Source: Deltaproteobacteria bacterium
Lineage (GTDB): Bacteria; Desulfobacterota; Desulfobacteria; Desulfobacterales; JAFDCJ01
DNA: 33,810 nucleotides
Assembly (NCBI GenBank): GCA_024277475.1
Contig: JAJRVC010000169.1
Coordinates: forward strand, 1 to 33,810
Reading direction: 5' to 3'
The notes beneath the pieces were generated by a model. The model made no database searches. It worked only from the letters and a program-made list of their open reading frames with translations, and was not told the DNA's origin. The number at the start of each line of letters is the position of its first letter. Within the stretch, counting starts at the first letter, position 1. Shown here piece by piece: positions 6,988 through 13,729 of the stretch. A program made the translations under genes and the position numbers.

Positions 6988-8370
6988 ATGCTTAAACAGG
7001 AATTAAATAGATATTGGAAAACGGTGGTAAATACGATCCAGGACGGCGTCATGATTGTGGATACGGAGGGAACCATCGTCTCCGCCAATAAAGCGTTGGA
7101 AAAAATAACAGGTTATCCCAATGAAGACCTGATTGGAAAACCCTGCACGATATTAAACTGCAATATTTGTGAAATTGCACGGGAAGGCAAAGGTGAAAAA
7201 TGGTGCAGCCTTTTTAAAACCGGTGCTGTAAGTATGCGAAAATGCGCTTTATTGAAAAAAAATGGCGCCTATATTCACGTACTTAAAAATGCGTCCCTGC
7301 TGCATGACACCGACGGTAATGTTATGGGAGCTGTGGAAACCATGACCGATATCACGGAGCTCATTGAGAAAGATACTCAAATCGAGGCCTTTCGGCGCAA
7401 ACTCAGAACACAAGACGGGTTCCAAGGTATTATAGGCGCATCTGCGTCCATGCAACAGGTATTTGATTTAATAAGCAATGCCTCTTACTCAGATGCCCCG
7501 GTGATTATTTTTGGAGAAAGCGGCACCGGCAAAGAGCTGGTTGCCAAGGCCATTCACAATACCGGACCCCGCAAGCATAATCCTTATGTAAAAGTCAATT
7601 GTGCCGCCTTAACGGAATCCCTGTTGGAAAGCGAGCTCTTCGGCCATGTTAAAGGCGCCTTTACAGGGGCTTATCGCAGTCGCGAAGGGCGGTTCGAAGC
7701 GGCCCAGGGTGGAGATATTTTTCTTGATGAAATCGGCGACTTACCGCTTTCAACCCAGGTAAAACTGCTGCGGGTACTGGAAGAAAAAGTCGTCGAGCGG
7801 GTCGGTGACAACCGGCCCATCCACGTTAATGTGAGAATCATCTCGGCAACCAATCGCAATCTAAAGCAGCTGGTGGATCAGGGCGTTTTCAGGGAGGATC
7901 TATTTTACCGCATTAATGTCATACCGATAATGGTACCGCCTCTAAGAGAACGGGTGGGGGATATCCCGCTGCTGGCCGATTCATTTTTTTTTCGGATTCA
8001 GCTTAAAAACGAAAAAAAAATTATGGGAATTTCCAATGAAGCCATGGAGTTATTGATGGCATACCACTGGCCGGGCAATGTCCGGGAGTTAAAGAGTGCA
8101 TTTGAATATGCCTTTGTCACCTGCCGGGAATCAATGATACAGCCCCATCATTTTCCGCCGACCGTCCATCCGGAGCAGCCTCCTGTCAAGTCAGGTAAAA
8201 CGAGGCCTTTAAATCGTAATGGAATGAAAAAGAATGAACTCATCGAGGCTCTGCAAAAGGCCGGTGGAAACCAGTCCCGAGCAGCCGAAATTTTAGGGAT
8301 TTCCCGGGTTACGGTTTGGAACCGCATGAAAAAATACGGCATAACAGCGCAGAAAAAAATTAATAGCTAA
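6988..8370 (+). CDS. PAS-sigma54 activator with a five-cysteine PAS domain
   Basis: A 460-residue enhancer-binding protein. Residues ~8-115 form a PAS domain holding Cys53, 58, 61, 73 and 86 (CTILNCNIC...WCSLF...KC). Residues ~145-375 are the AAA+ sigma54-interaction domain, with Walker A GESGTGKELVAKAIH, the GAFTGA loop and Walker B DIFLDEIGD. A Fis-type helix-turn-helix (NQSRAAEILGISRVTVWNRM) ends the protein. The cysteine spacing is identical in the paralogue at 8463-9857 and suggests a metal, iron-sulfur or thiol/persulfide sensor. It is divergent from the Qmo-like/TusA operon, whose promoter is sigma54 type, so it probably drives it. The start has AGGAAG 8 nt upstream. Confidence 0.92.
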   Translation: MLKQELNRYWKTVVNTIQDGVMIVDTEGTIVSANKALEKITGYPNEDLIGKPCTILNCNICEIAREGKGEKWCSLFKTGAVSMRKCALLKKNGAYIHVLKNASLLHDTDGNVMGAVETMTDITELIEKDTQIEAFRRKLRTQDGFQGIIGASASMQQVFDLISNASYSDAPVIIFGESGTGKELVAKAIHNTGPRKHNPYVKVNCAALTESLLESELFGHVKGAFTGAYRSREGRFEAAQGGDIFLDEIGDLPLSTQVKLLRVLEEKVVERVGDNRPIHVNVRIISATNRNLKQLVDQGVFREDLFYRINVIPIMVPPLRERVGDIPLLADSFFFRIQLKNEKKIMGISNEAMELLMAYHWPGNVRELKSAFEYAFVTCRESMIQPHHFPPTVHPEQPPVKSGKTRPLNRNGMKKNELIEALQKAGGNQSRAAEILGISRVTVWNRMKKYGITAQKKINS

Positions 8371-8374
8371 TTTA

Positions 8375-8390
8375 TGGCATAAAATTTGCT
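8375..8390 (+). promoter_or_regulatory. Sigma54 promoter-like element between convergent activator genes
   Basis: TGGCAT-AAAAT-TTGCT matches the -24/-12 consensus as well as the operon promoter at 6756-6771 and has the same outer words. It lies 5 nt after an activator gene and points into the 3' end of the convergent one, so no protein gene lies downstream on this strand. The predicted start is near 8401. Confidence 0.6.
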
Positions 8391-8400
8391 AATTTTCTTA

Positions 8401-8496
8401 TGCAGGGGAACTTGGCATTTACCTCCATTTGCACAAATCGCCCCTCTATCGCAAAATCGGCCCTATGGGATTGGCCTGTAGGGTCGATTTTTTTTG
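8401..8496 (+). ncRNA. Candidate sigma54-dependent small RNA (~95 nt)
   Basis: Transcription from the sigma54-like element at 8375-8390 would start near 8401 and stop at the terminator hairpin with T-run at 8453-8495. The predicted RNA has no open frame of note. It carries AGGGG near its start and CCCCT ~40 nt later that could pair, with an exposed ACCTCC, an anti-Shine-Dalgarno-like word, between them. Its 3' part is antisense to the last codons of the second activator gene. This is an inference from promoter plus terminator; no homologue is recognised. Confidence 0.4.
8453..8495. terminator. Bidirectional terminator between convergent activators
   Basis: A 13-bp stem (AAAATCGGCCCTA with TAGGGTCGATTTT, one G-U pair) has a 13-nt loop and is followed by a run of eight T on the plus strand. 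It overlaps the last codons of the minus-strand activator and can serve both converging genes. Confidence 0.75.
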
Positions 8497-9857
8497 TCAG
8501 CAGCCAGATCGATATCATATTTTTTAATCCGCTTCCAAATGGTAACACGGCTTACGCCTAATGCCCGGGCGGTTTCAGACTGGTTGCCCCTAAACCTGCG
8601 CAGGGTTTGTATCAGCTTTTCACGTTCTTGCTGCCATGAGACTGTGTTTGAGCGGGTACTGGAGGACGGTAGGTTGCTTTTCAGGGTGACTCTGGGCGGC
8701 AGGTGCTCTTTGCCGATCCAGCCTCCAGGGCAGAGAACGGAGGCGTACTCGATGGTATTGCGAAGTTCACGAACATTTCCGGGCCAGGAATAAGCTAAAA
8801 GTGCCTCCATGGCCTCCGGTGTGAGGCCCGATATTTCCTTGCCTCCCTTGCTTGCACTCATTTCTATAAAATTTTGAACGATAACGGGTATATCCTCGAT
8901 CCGCCTTGCCAGAGAAGGGCAGGCTAAAGGAAAGACATTGATTCTGAAAAAAAGATCTTCTCGAAACAGCCCCTGTCCTATCAAGAGTTCAAGATCCTTA
9001 TTGGTGGCGGAAACGATCCTGACATCAACTGAAATGGGTTTGTGATCACCGACGCGCTCAATCTCTTTTTCTTCAAGCACCCGCAAAAGCTTCACCTGGG
9101 TCGATAGGGGAATATCACCAATTTCATCTAAAAAAATCGTTCCCTCATGGGCCGCCTCAAAACGGCCGATGCGGGTGCGATCGGCACCCGTATAAGCTCC
9201 CTTTTCATGACCAAAAAGTTCGCTTTCCAGCAGATTTTCATTTAAGGCGGCACAATTGACTTTGATAAAGGGTCTGGCGTTGCGAGGGCTTTCTTCGTGT
9301 ATTGCTCTGGCAACCAGTTCTTTGCCGGTGCCGCTTTGTCCGTAAATTAACACCGGTGCGTCTGTCTGTGCAACATTCTCTATAAGCTCAACAAGGTCCT
9401 GCATCGGCTGAGAATCGCCTAAAAGCCCGTGGTGGCCTTCTTCCAGTCGACAACTTTTACGCAGGGAATCTATTTCCTGTTTCTGGCGTACAAGTTCAGA
9501 TATATCCGTGAAGGTTTCAACCGCGCCAAGCAGACGACCTTCTGAATCTTTCAACACGGACGCATTCTTAACAACATGCACAGCGCGTCGATTTTTATCA
9601 GAAATCAGGCATTTTTTAGCCCTGACCTCTCCACTGACAAACAGACTGCACCACTGCTCTCCGGCGCCACTGCCGTATATATCACATCCGGTGCAGTTCA
9701 AGGTCCGACAATTGTTTCCAATCAGTTCTTCCGCTGAGTATCCGGTGAGCCGCTCAGCCGCCGGATTTACCGCCAGAATGTTTCCGACAGGATCAAGCAC
9801 CATCAAACCATCCTGCAAGGTATCAACAATAGTTTTCCAATATTTCGCTATTTCCAT
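8463..9857 (-). CDS. PAS-sigma54 activator, paralogue with the same five-cysteine PAS domain
   Basis: About 464 residues with the same plan as the activator at 6988-8370: PAS domain, AAA+ domain (Walker A GQSGTGKELVARAIH, a GAYTGA variant of the sigma54 loop) and a Fis-type HTH (NQSETARALGVSRVTIWKRI). The PAS cysteines follow the identical pattern C-x4-C-x2-C-x11-C-x12-C. I choose ATG 9857, 9 nt after GGAG; a GTG two codons earlier is too close to it. The last codons lie inside a terminator hairpin. Upstream are GTTAAC boxes and then the sigma54-type promoters of the rhodanese operon, so this paralogue is the likely activator of that operon. Confidence 0.9.
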   Translation of the reverse strand: MEIAKYWKTIVDTLQDGLMVLDPVGNILAVNPAAERLTGYSAEELIGNNCRTLNCTGCDIYGSGAGEQWCSLFVSGEVRAKKCLISDKNRRAVHVVKNASVLKDSEGRLLGAVETFTDISELVRQKQEIDSLRKSCRLEEGHHGLLGDSQPMQDLVELIENVAQTDAPVLIYGQSGTGKELVARAIHEESPRNARPFIKVNCAALNENLLESELFGHEKGAYTGADRTRIGRFEAAHEGTIFLDEIGDIPLSTQVKLLRVLEEKEIERVGDHKPISVDVRIVSATNKDLELLIGQGLFREDLFFRINVFPLACPSLARRIEDIPVIVQNFIEMSASKGGKEISGLTPEAMEALLAYSWPGNVRELRNTIEYASVLCPGGWIGKEHLPPRVTLKSNLPSSSTRSNTVSWQQEREKLIQTLRRFRGNQSETARALGVSRVTIWKRIKKYDIDLAADKKNRPYRPIP

Positions 9858-9904
9858 CAGCACGCACTCCAGACCCGAATAAATCGAAATTGAATATTTA
9901 AAGC

Positions 9905-9961
9905 GTTAACTGTTAACCCCTTGATATTAACTTAACATTAACCGTTAACCTATTCAAGGGG
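9905..9961. promoter_or_regulatory. GTTAAC operator cluster inside a long inverted repeat
   Basis: Three palindromic GTTAAC sites (9905-9910, 9912-9917, 9944-9949) plus TTAAC words lie between activator gene and rhodanese operon. The inner ones are framed by CCCCTTGA (9917-9924) and TCAAGGGG (9954-9961). A further GTTAAC is at 10174-10179. They sit ~185-230 bp upstream of the sigma54-like site at 10133, a normal enhancer distance. A related word cluster precedes the other activator. Confidence 0.5.
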
Positions 9962-10132
9962 GAGAAAAAGGTAAAAAATGAACAGGTTTTTATGAAATCA
10001 GGATAAAAATATTTCCGAACAAAATACCATAACCTGATAAATTGGCTATTTTACTTGAATTTATAGCAAAATATAGTTTCGCCTGATTTTCCGGTATTTC
10101 CGACGTTATCCGATCGCAAACAATCATGTCAT

Positions 10133-10148
10133 TGGTACACTCATTGCA
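10133..10148 (+). promoter_or_regulatory. Sigma54 promoter of the cytochrome-like/rhodanese operon
   Basis: TGGTAC-ACTCA-TTGCA has GG and GC at exact -24/-12 spacing and a single departure from TGGCAC-N5-TTGCA. The predicted start is near 10159, leaving a leader of ~260 nt with a strong hairpin. The rest of the 9962-10420 gap holds this site, a weaker second one, the hairpin and no convincing gene. Confidence 0.6.
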
Positions 10149-10197
10149 GGTCGGCAGCAGATAAAGCAACATGGTTAACGCTGATATGGCCGCAAAA

Positions 10198-10213
10198 AGG
10201 CACAAAAAGTGCA
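10198..10213 (+). promoter_or_regulatory. Second, weaker sigma54-like site
   Basis: AGGCAC-AAAAA-GTGCA keeps the GG and GC at the right spacing but departs at two other positions, and it is nearly palindromic (GCAC-AAAAA-GTGC). It could be an alternative start or an operator within the leader from 10133. Confidence 0.3.
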
Positions 10214-10224
10214 AAAGTCAACTA

Positions 10225-10244
10225 CCATCGGCTGAAGCCGATGG
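10225..10244 (+). repeat. Perfect 8-bp leader hairpin
   Basis: CCATCGGC-TGAA-GCCGATGG is a perfect stem with a 4-nt loop. Weaker stems follow (TCCCA/TGGGA near 10290). Hairpins of this kind often mark ends of IS200/IS605-type elements or their non-autonomous relatives. No transposase is present. It may also act as an mRNA leader structure. Confidence 0.45.
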
Positions 10245-10420
10245 CTTGGGGTTCGAAAGTTTTCGCCTAAAAGCGAGGGTTTTCTCCCATTTCCCGAGTG
10301 GGACAATAAAATTTTATACTTTATAAATTCTGTATGTTACGAAGTCGATCTTCGAGAATTCTGACTTTTTACGAGACCATCAACTCTTGAACTTACTAAC
10401 ATTTAAATAGAGGAGGAACC

Positions 10421-10765
10421 ATGATTAAAAAAGTATCTGTAACGTTAATGGCATTTCTTTTTGTGTTCGGCACCGTGAGTGCGGGCCTGGCCCTGGATAA
10501 AGGCAACAAACGCAAGGGAAAATACACCTATCGCAAAGTATACAAGGCTTGTTACGAGCGGGGGGCAATCGAGTCCAAAACGCCGCCCTTAAGTCCGGCC
10601 GACAAGACCCAGTCCGAGTGGACAGCTGTCTTTGAATCAAAAGAATTCGGGCAGTTCAAATGCCGACAAGAATGGGAGCAGCTGTCAAAAAAAGATGTGA
10701 CCGACATATACACCTATATGCATGATCACGCATTTGATTCACCTTCGCCGGCAAAATGTAAATAA
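10421..10765 (+). CDS. Small exported cytochrome c-like protein with degenerate heme motif
   Basis: A 114-residue protein with a signal peptide (residues 1-~25, hydrophobic core VTLMAFLFVFGTVSAGLA). The mature part resembles a class I cytochrome c: an N-terminal helix with YKACYERG, a PPLSPADKTQSEW loop and a C-terminal helix VTDIYTYMHDHAFDSPSP. Where cytochromes have C-x-x-C-H this one has Y-K-A-C-Y, so covalent heme is unlikely. Three cysteines remain in the mature chain (YKAC, FKCRQ, AKCK). The ribosome site GAGGAGG is strong. It lies ~75 nt ahead of the rhodanese selenoprotein gene in the same direction and is probably its periplasmic partner. Heme-less cytochrome fold is my inference. 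Confidence 0.8.
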   Translation: MIKKVSVTLMAFLFVFGTVSAGLALDKGNKRKGKYTYRKVYKACYERGAIESKTPPLSPADKTQSEWTAVFESKEFGQFKCRQEWEQLSKKDVTDIYTYMHDHAFDSPSPAKCK

Positions 10766-10839
10766 CATGAAGATTCCCCCTCGGGAATCAGTGAGGACCA
10801 TATTTCTCAAACCAATCATTGAAAAAGGAGGACATTATT

Positions 10840-11952
10840 ATGCCCGTGAAAAAAATCTCGGTATCATTCCTGATGCTGTGCCTTTCTCTGGCACTGGCCG
10901 TTGGATGTACGGCTGCTCAGAAAACTGCTGAACCGGTAAAAGCCGACTGGCGGTTTCACGACATTGTAGATGTTACCCTCGTGCAGCAGTACGCCAAAGT
11001 GCCTCAACCGGAAGGGGTGATGATCATAGATTCGCGGCCCTACAAGCCAAAATATGTCAATGGACACATCCCCACGGCGGTAAGCATCCCGGACAGCCGG
11101 TTTGACAAAATGACGGACAAGCTGCCCCGGGATAAAGACACGCTGTTGATTTTCTACTGCGGTGGGCCCACTTGAAAGCTCAGCCACAAATCCGCCAGGA
11201 AGGCGGAAAAACTAGGTTTTACGAATGTCAAAGTTTTTGCGGACGGTTTTCCCGGCTATATGAAAGCCAAGGGAAGTTATGCTGCAGTATCCATTGAGTA
11301 TGTGTCCGGCCAGCTATTAACAAATGAAGCATTTTTCGTAGACGCCCGACCGAAGAAAGCGAAATACGACAAAGGCCATATCCCCTCGGCCATCAGCATT
11401 CCCGACAGGCAATTCGACAAACTACAGGGCAAATTGCCGGCCGATAAAAATATCCTGCTGATCTTTTACTGCGGGGGCTACACCTGAAAACTGAGCCACC
11501 AGTCCGCCAGGAAGGCGGGCCAGCTTGGGTATACCCATGTAAAGGTCTTTGATGCCGGTTATCCGGCCTGGAAAAAGGCATATGGTGCAGCGCCTGCTAC
11601 AGTCGCCGTCAAAGCCGGAACAGAGGAGGGATCGATTGATCTTGATATCTTTCGAAAAATCCTGAAGGAAAATCCACAGAGTATTTATCTGATCGACGTG
11701 AGGGACCCGGATGAATTTGCCGCCGGCCATTTCCGGACTGCGGTCAATATTCCCGTCGGTGAACTTGAAGAAAAAGTTGATACACTTCCAGCCGACAAGC
11801 CGATTGTCTTTGCCTGTTCGACAGGGGCCAGAAGCGGTGAATCTTTTTATATGATCCAGGACATAAAACCGGAACTTAAAAAGGTATATTACCTGGAGGC
11901 CGAAGTCGAATACAGCAAGGACGGATCATATAAAATCAAAAAAAACCCGTAG
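10840..11952 (+). CDS. Three-domain rhodanese lipoprotein with two selenocysteines (UGA112, UGA216)
   Basis: One frame from ATG 10840 (AAGGAGG 8 nt upstream) to TAG 11952, 370 residues, crossed by two UGA codons (11173-11175 and 11485-11487). It opens with a lipoprotein-type signal (LCLSLALAVGC, Cys23). Three rhodanese repeats follow: ~30-135, ~140-240 and ~255-340. Repeats 1 and 2 have active-site loops C107-GGPT-U112 and C211-GGYT-U216, so UGA falls at loop position 6, where repeat 3 has Arg331 (C326-STGAR). Similarity continues without a break after each UGA (KLSHKSARKA; KLSHQSARKA). A matching SECIS-like hairpin follows each UGA. It should be a cell-envelope sulfurtransferase handling sulfane sulfur. 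Standard gene callers would split it into three fragments. Confidence 0.85.
11173..11207 (+). promoter_or_regulatory. Bacterial SECIS element 1
   Basis: UGA at 11173-11175 is followed by the hairpin TCCGCC-AGGAA-GGCGGA (11191-11207). The 5-nt apical loop starts 22 nt after the UGA and has G at positions 2-3. Distance, loop size and loop G fit known bacterial SECIS elements read by SelB. Confidence 0.8.
11485..11520 (+). promoter_or_regulatory. Bacterial SECIS element 2
   Basis: UGA at 11485-11487 is followed by GTCCGCC-AGGAA-GGCGGGC (11502-11520). The loop AGGAA is the same as in element 1 and again starts 22 nt after the UGA. The stem is extended by a U-G and a G-C pair. Confidence 0.8.
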
Positions 11953-11984
11953 CGGGTTCCAGCGGATATTAATATTAAAGCGCT

Positions 11985-12019
11985 CGGCCTGCCGGAGACC
12001 GGATATCATCGGCAGGCCG
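11985..12019 (+). other. 10-bp hairpin after the rhodanese gene
   Basis: CGGCCTGCCG (11985-11994) pairs perfectly with CGGCAGGCCG (12010-12019) across a 15-nt loop. There is no T-run, so it may stabilise the 3' end of the message rather than terminate it. Confidence 0.5.
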
Positions 12020-12028
12020 ACAAAAATG

Positions 12029-12063
12029 AGGGGCAACAGTCTAAGACTGGTTCCCCTTTTTTA
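12029..12063 (+). terminator. Rho-independent terminator of the rhodanese operon
   Basis: A hairpin with arms AGGGGCAACAGTC and GACTGGTTCCCCT, loop TAA and two internal mismatches, runs straight into seven T. It separates the selenoprotein operon from the ligase gene at 12317. The rest of the gap to 12316 is AT-rich, with a 21-bp word shared in inverted form with 19410-19430 and no gene that I can see. Confidence 0.8.
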
Positions 12064-12157
12064 TTCTAAAATCGTCTGAAAGCCCGCCGTAACGCCGGAG
12101 ACTTCGGTCCACAACCTCCCTTCCAGAACGCAGCAGTTTTTAATCCTTCGACATTCT

Positions 12158-12178
12158 GCGGTTCGCTTGTTTTAAAAT
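12158..12178 (+). repeat. 21-bp word repeated in inverted form at 19410-19430
   Basis: This stretch, beginning GCGGTTCGCTTG, is the exact reverse complement of 19410-19430. Both copies are intergenic and lie on either side of the ligase-mutase-synthetase operon. Confidence 0.6.
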
Positions 12179-12316
12179 CGATATCTATCTGTATTTAAGT
12201 GGTAATATCAAATGATTAGTTTAGACTTGCCCGACTGAAGTATTTAGTGTTACTTAAATAGTTGTTGTAGTTTCCCGTTCAAAATAAAATTTAATAAATA
12301 AGGTGAAATTGTTACG

Positions 12317-13720
12317 ATGAAAAAATGGCCCCCTGATTACGATCGTTCCTATCTCCCGTCTGCGTCCTCAATTTACTGGGATGAGCAAACCGAGACCATG
12401 GAGCCAGCCAAAAGAGAACAGGAGATTATCATTCCCAAGCTTCGAGCCCAGCTGAAATATGCCTATGAGCACTCTTCTTTCTATAAAAAAAAATGGGATA
12501 AAGCCGGAATAAAGCCGGAAGATATACGTTCGTTAGAGAATTTTGAAAATATACCCATTCTCACCAAAGAGGAAATCCGTCAGGATCAGATTGAAACCCC
12601 GCCCTTCGGAAGCAATGTTTGTGTGTCACCCAGGCAGCTTGCAAGAGTTCAGGGAACTTCGGGTACGACCGGAAAACCGACGGCCTTCAGTATCAGCAAG
12701 TCTGATATGAACAGAATTGCCGAGGCCCATGCCAGAATTATGTGGGGCTTTGGCATGCGACCGGAAGATATTGTTTTTATCGGATCTTTTTTCAGCTTGT
12801 ACTGGGGAAGCTGGGGCGCACTGATGGGCTGTGAACGTCTCGGGGCCACCGCGTTTCCTTTTGGTGCCGGGGTTTCGGGCCAATCAGACAGGTCTCTGGA
12901 ATGGATCAAAGAAATTCAGCCGACTATTTTTTATGGAACCCCCTCCTACAGTCTTTACCTGGCCGAAAAGGCCAAAGCCATTGGAATGGATCCTGCCAAA
13001 GATTTCAGTTTTCGTATTCTTTTCTTTTCCGGCGAACCCGGTGCCGGGGTGCCATCCACCAAAAAAAGAATTGAAAGCATCTACGACGCAATCTGCATCG
13101 ATTCAGGCTCCACCGGCGAAATGTCCCCGTGGATGACGGATTGTGAGTGTCAACACCGTCAGGGGATGCATTTATGGCAGGATATTGTCTATGCCGAACT
13201 GGTTGATCCGGAAAGCAAAAAAAGAGTCCCCTATGGAAAGGAAGGGGTCACCGTCTACACTCACTTGGAACGTAATTCTCAGCCCATGATTCGTTATTGG
13301 ACCGGTGATATCTCCAAGTGGGTGGATGATCCCTGTCCCTGTGGTCGGACATACCCCCGGTTCCCCAAGGGTATTTACGGCAGGGCGGATGATATGTTTG
13401 TCGTCAGGGGTGAGAATGTATATCCCAGCGCCATCGAAGATGCAATTAGAAGTATCCGGGGATTCGGGGATTAGTTTCGCATCATCATCACTCGCGAAAA
13501 AGCCATGGATGAGATGATTGTACAGGCCGAGTTTAAACCCGGTGTAGAGCCTGCAGAGACTTCCGGTTTGAAACAAAAACTGGATGCCGTCTTAAAGGCA
13601 CGCGGACTTCGATCGATTATTCAAATTGTGGAACCCGGCACCCTTGAAAGGACCGAATTCAAGGCCAAAAGAGTCATCGACCAACGCAACCTGTATGATG
13701 AGATCTACCAGAAAGCATAG
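12317..13720 (+). pseudogene. PaaK-family acyl-CoA ligase (AMP-forming), interrupted by in-frame TAG
   Basis: A 467-codon frame of the phenylacetate-CoA ligase family with TAG at codon 386 (13472-13474). Motifs include the AMP-binding loop QGTSGTTGKPTAF near residue 112, FFSGEPGAG near 238 and the GRADDMFVVRGENVYPSAIE hinge near 356. The coding sense continues in frame after the TAG with FRIIITREKAMDEM and the C-terminal lid to residue 467. Family members usually read GGEFRI here, so TAG stands where GAG (Glu) is expected. A product stopping at 385 would lack the C-terminal lid domain. It may be a nonsense mutation, a sequence error or readthrough. It is the first gene of the mutase operon, 9 nt ahead of the mutase, and should activate a free acid to the CoA ester rearranged by the mutase. 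Confidence 0.75.
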
Positions 13721-13729
13721 GAGCTGTTC

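Noticed and set aside
9905..9961. CRISPR or iteron array from the repeated GTTAAC words
   Set aside because: The words are 6 bp, irregularly spaced and have no unique spacers; operator sites are a better fit.
9990..10214. Minus-strand frame of 74 codons with a hydrophobic start and CNEC motif
   Set aside because: It begins with TTG, has no ribosome site, overlaps the sigma54-type promoters of the rhodanese operon, and resembles no family I know.
13472..13474. TAG as pyrrolysine
   Set aside because: The ligase family has no role for pyrrolysine, Glu is expected there, no pyl genes are visible, and TAG ends other genes in this window.
12317..13720. True phenylacetate-CoA ligase
   Set aside because: No phenylacetate genes are present; the partner genes are a mutase and its chaperone, so another acid is more likely.
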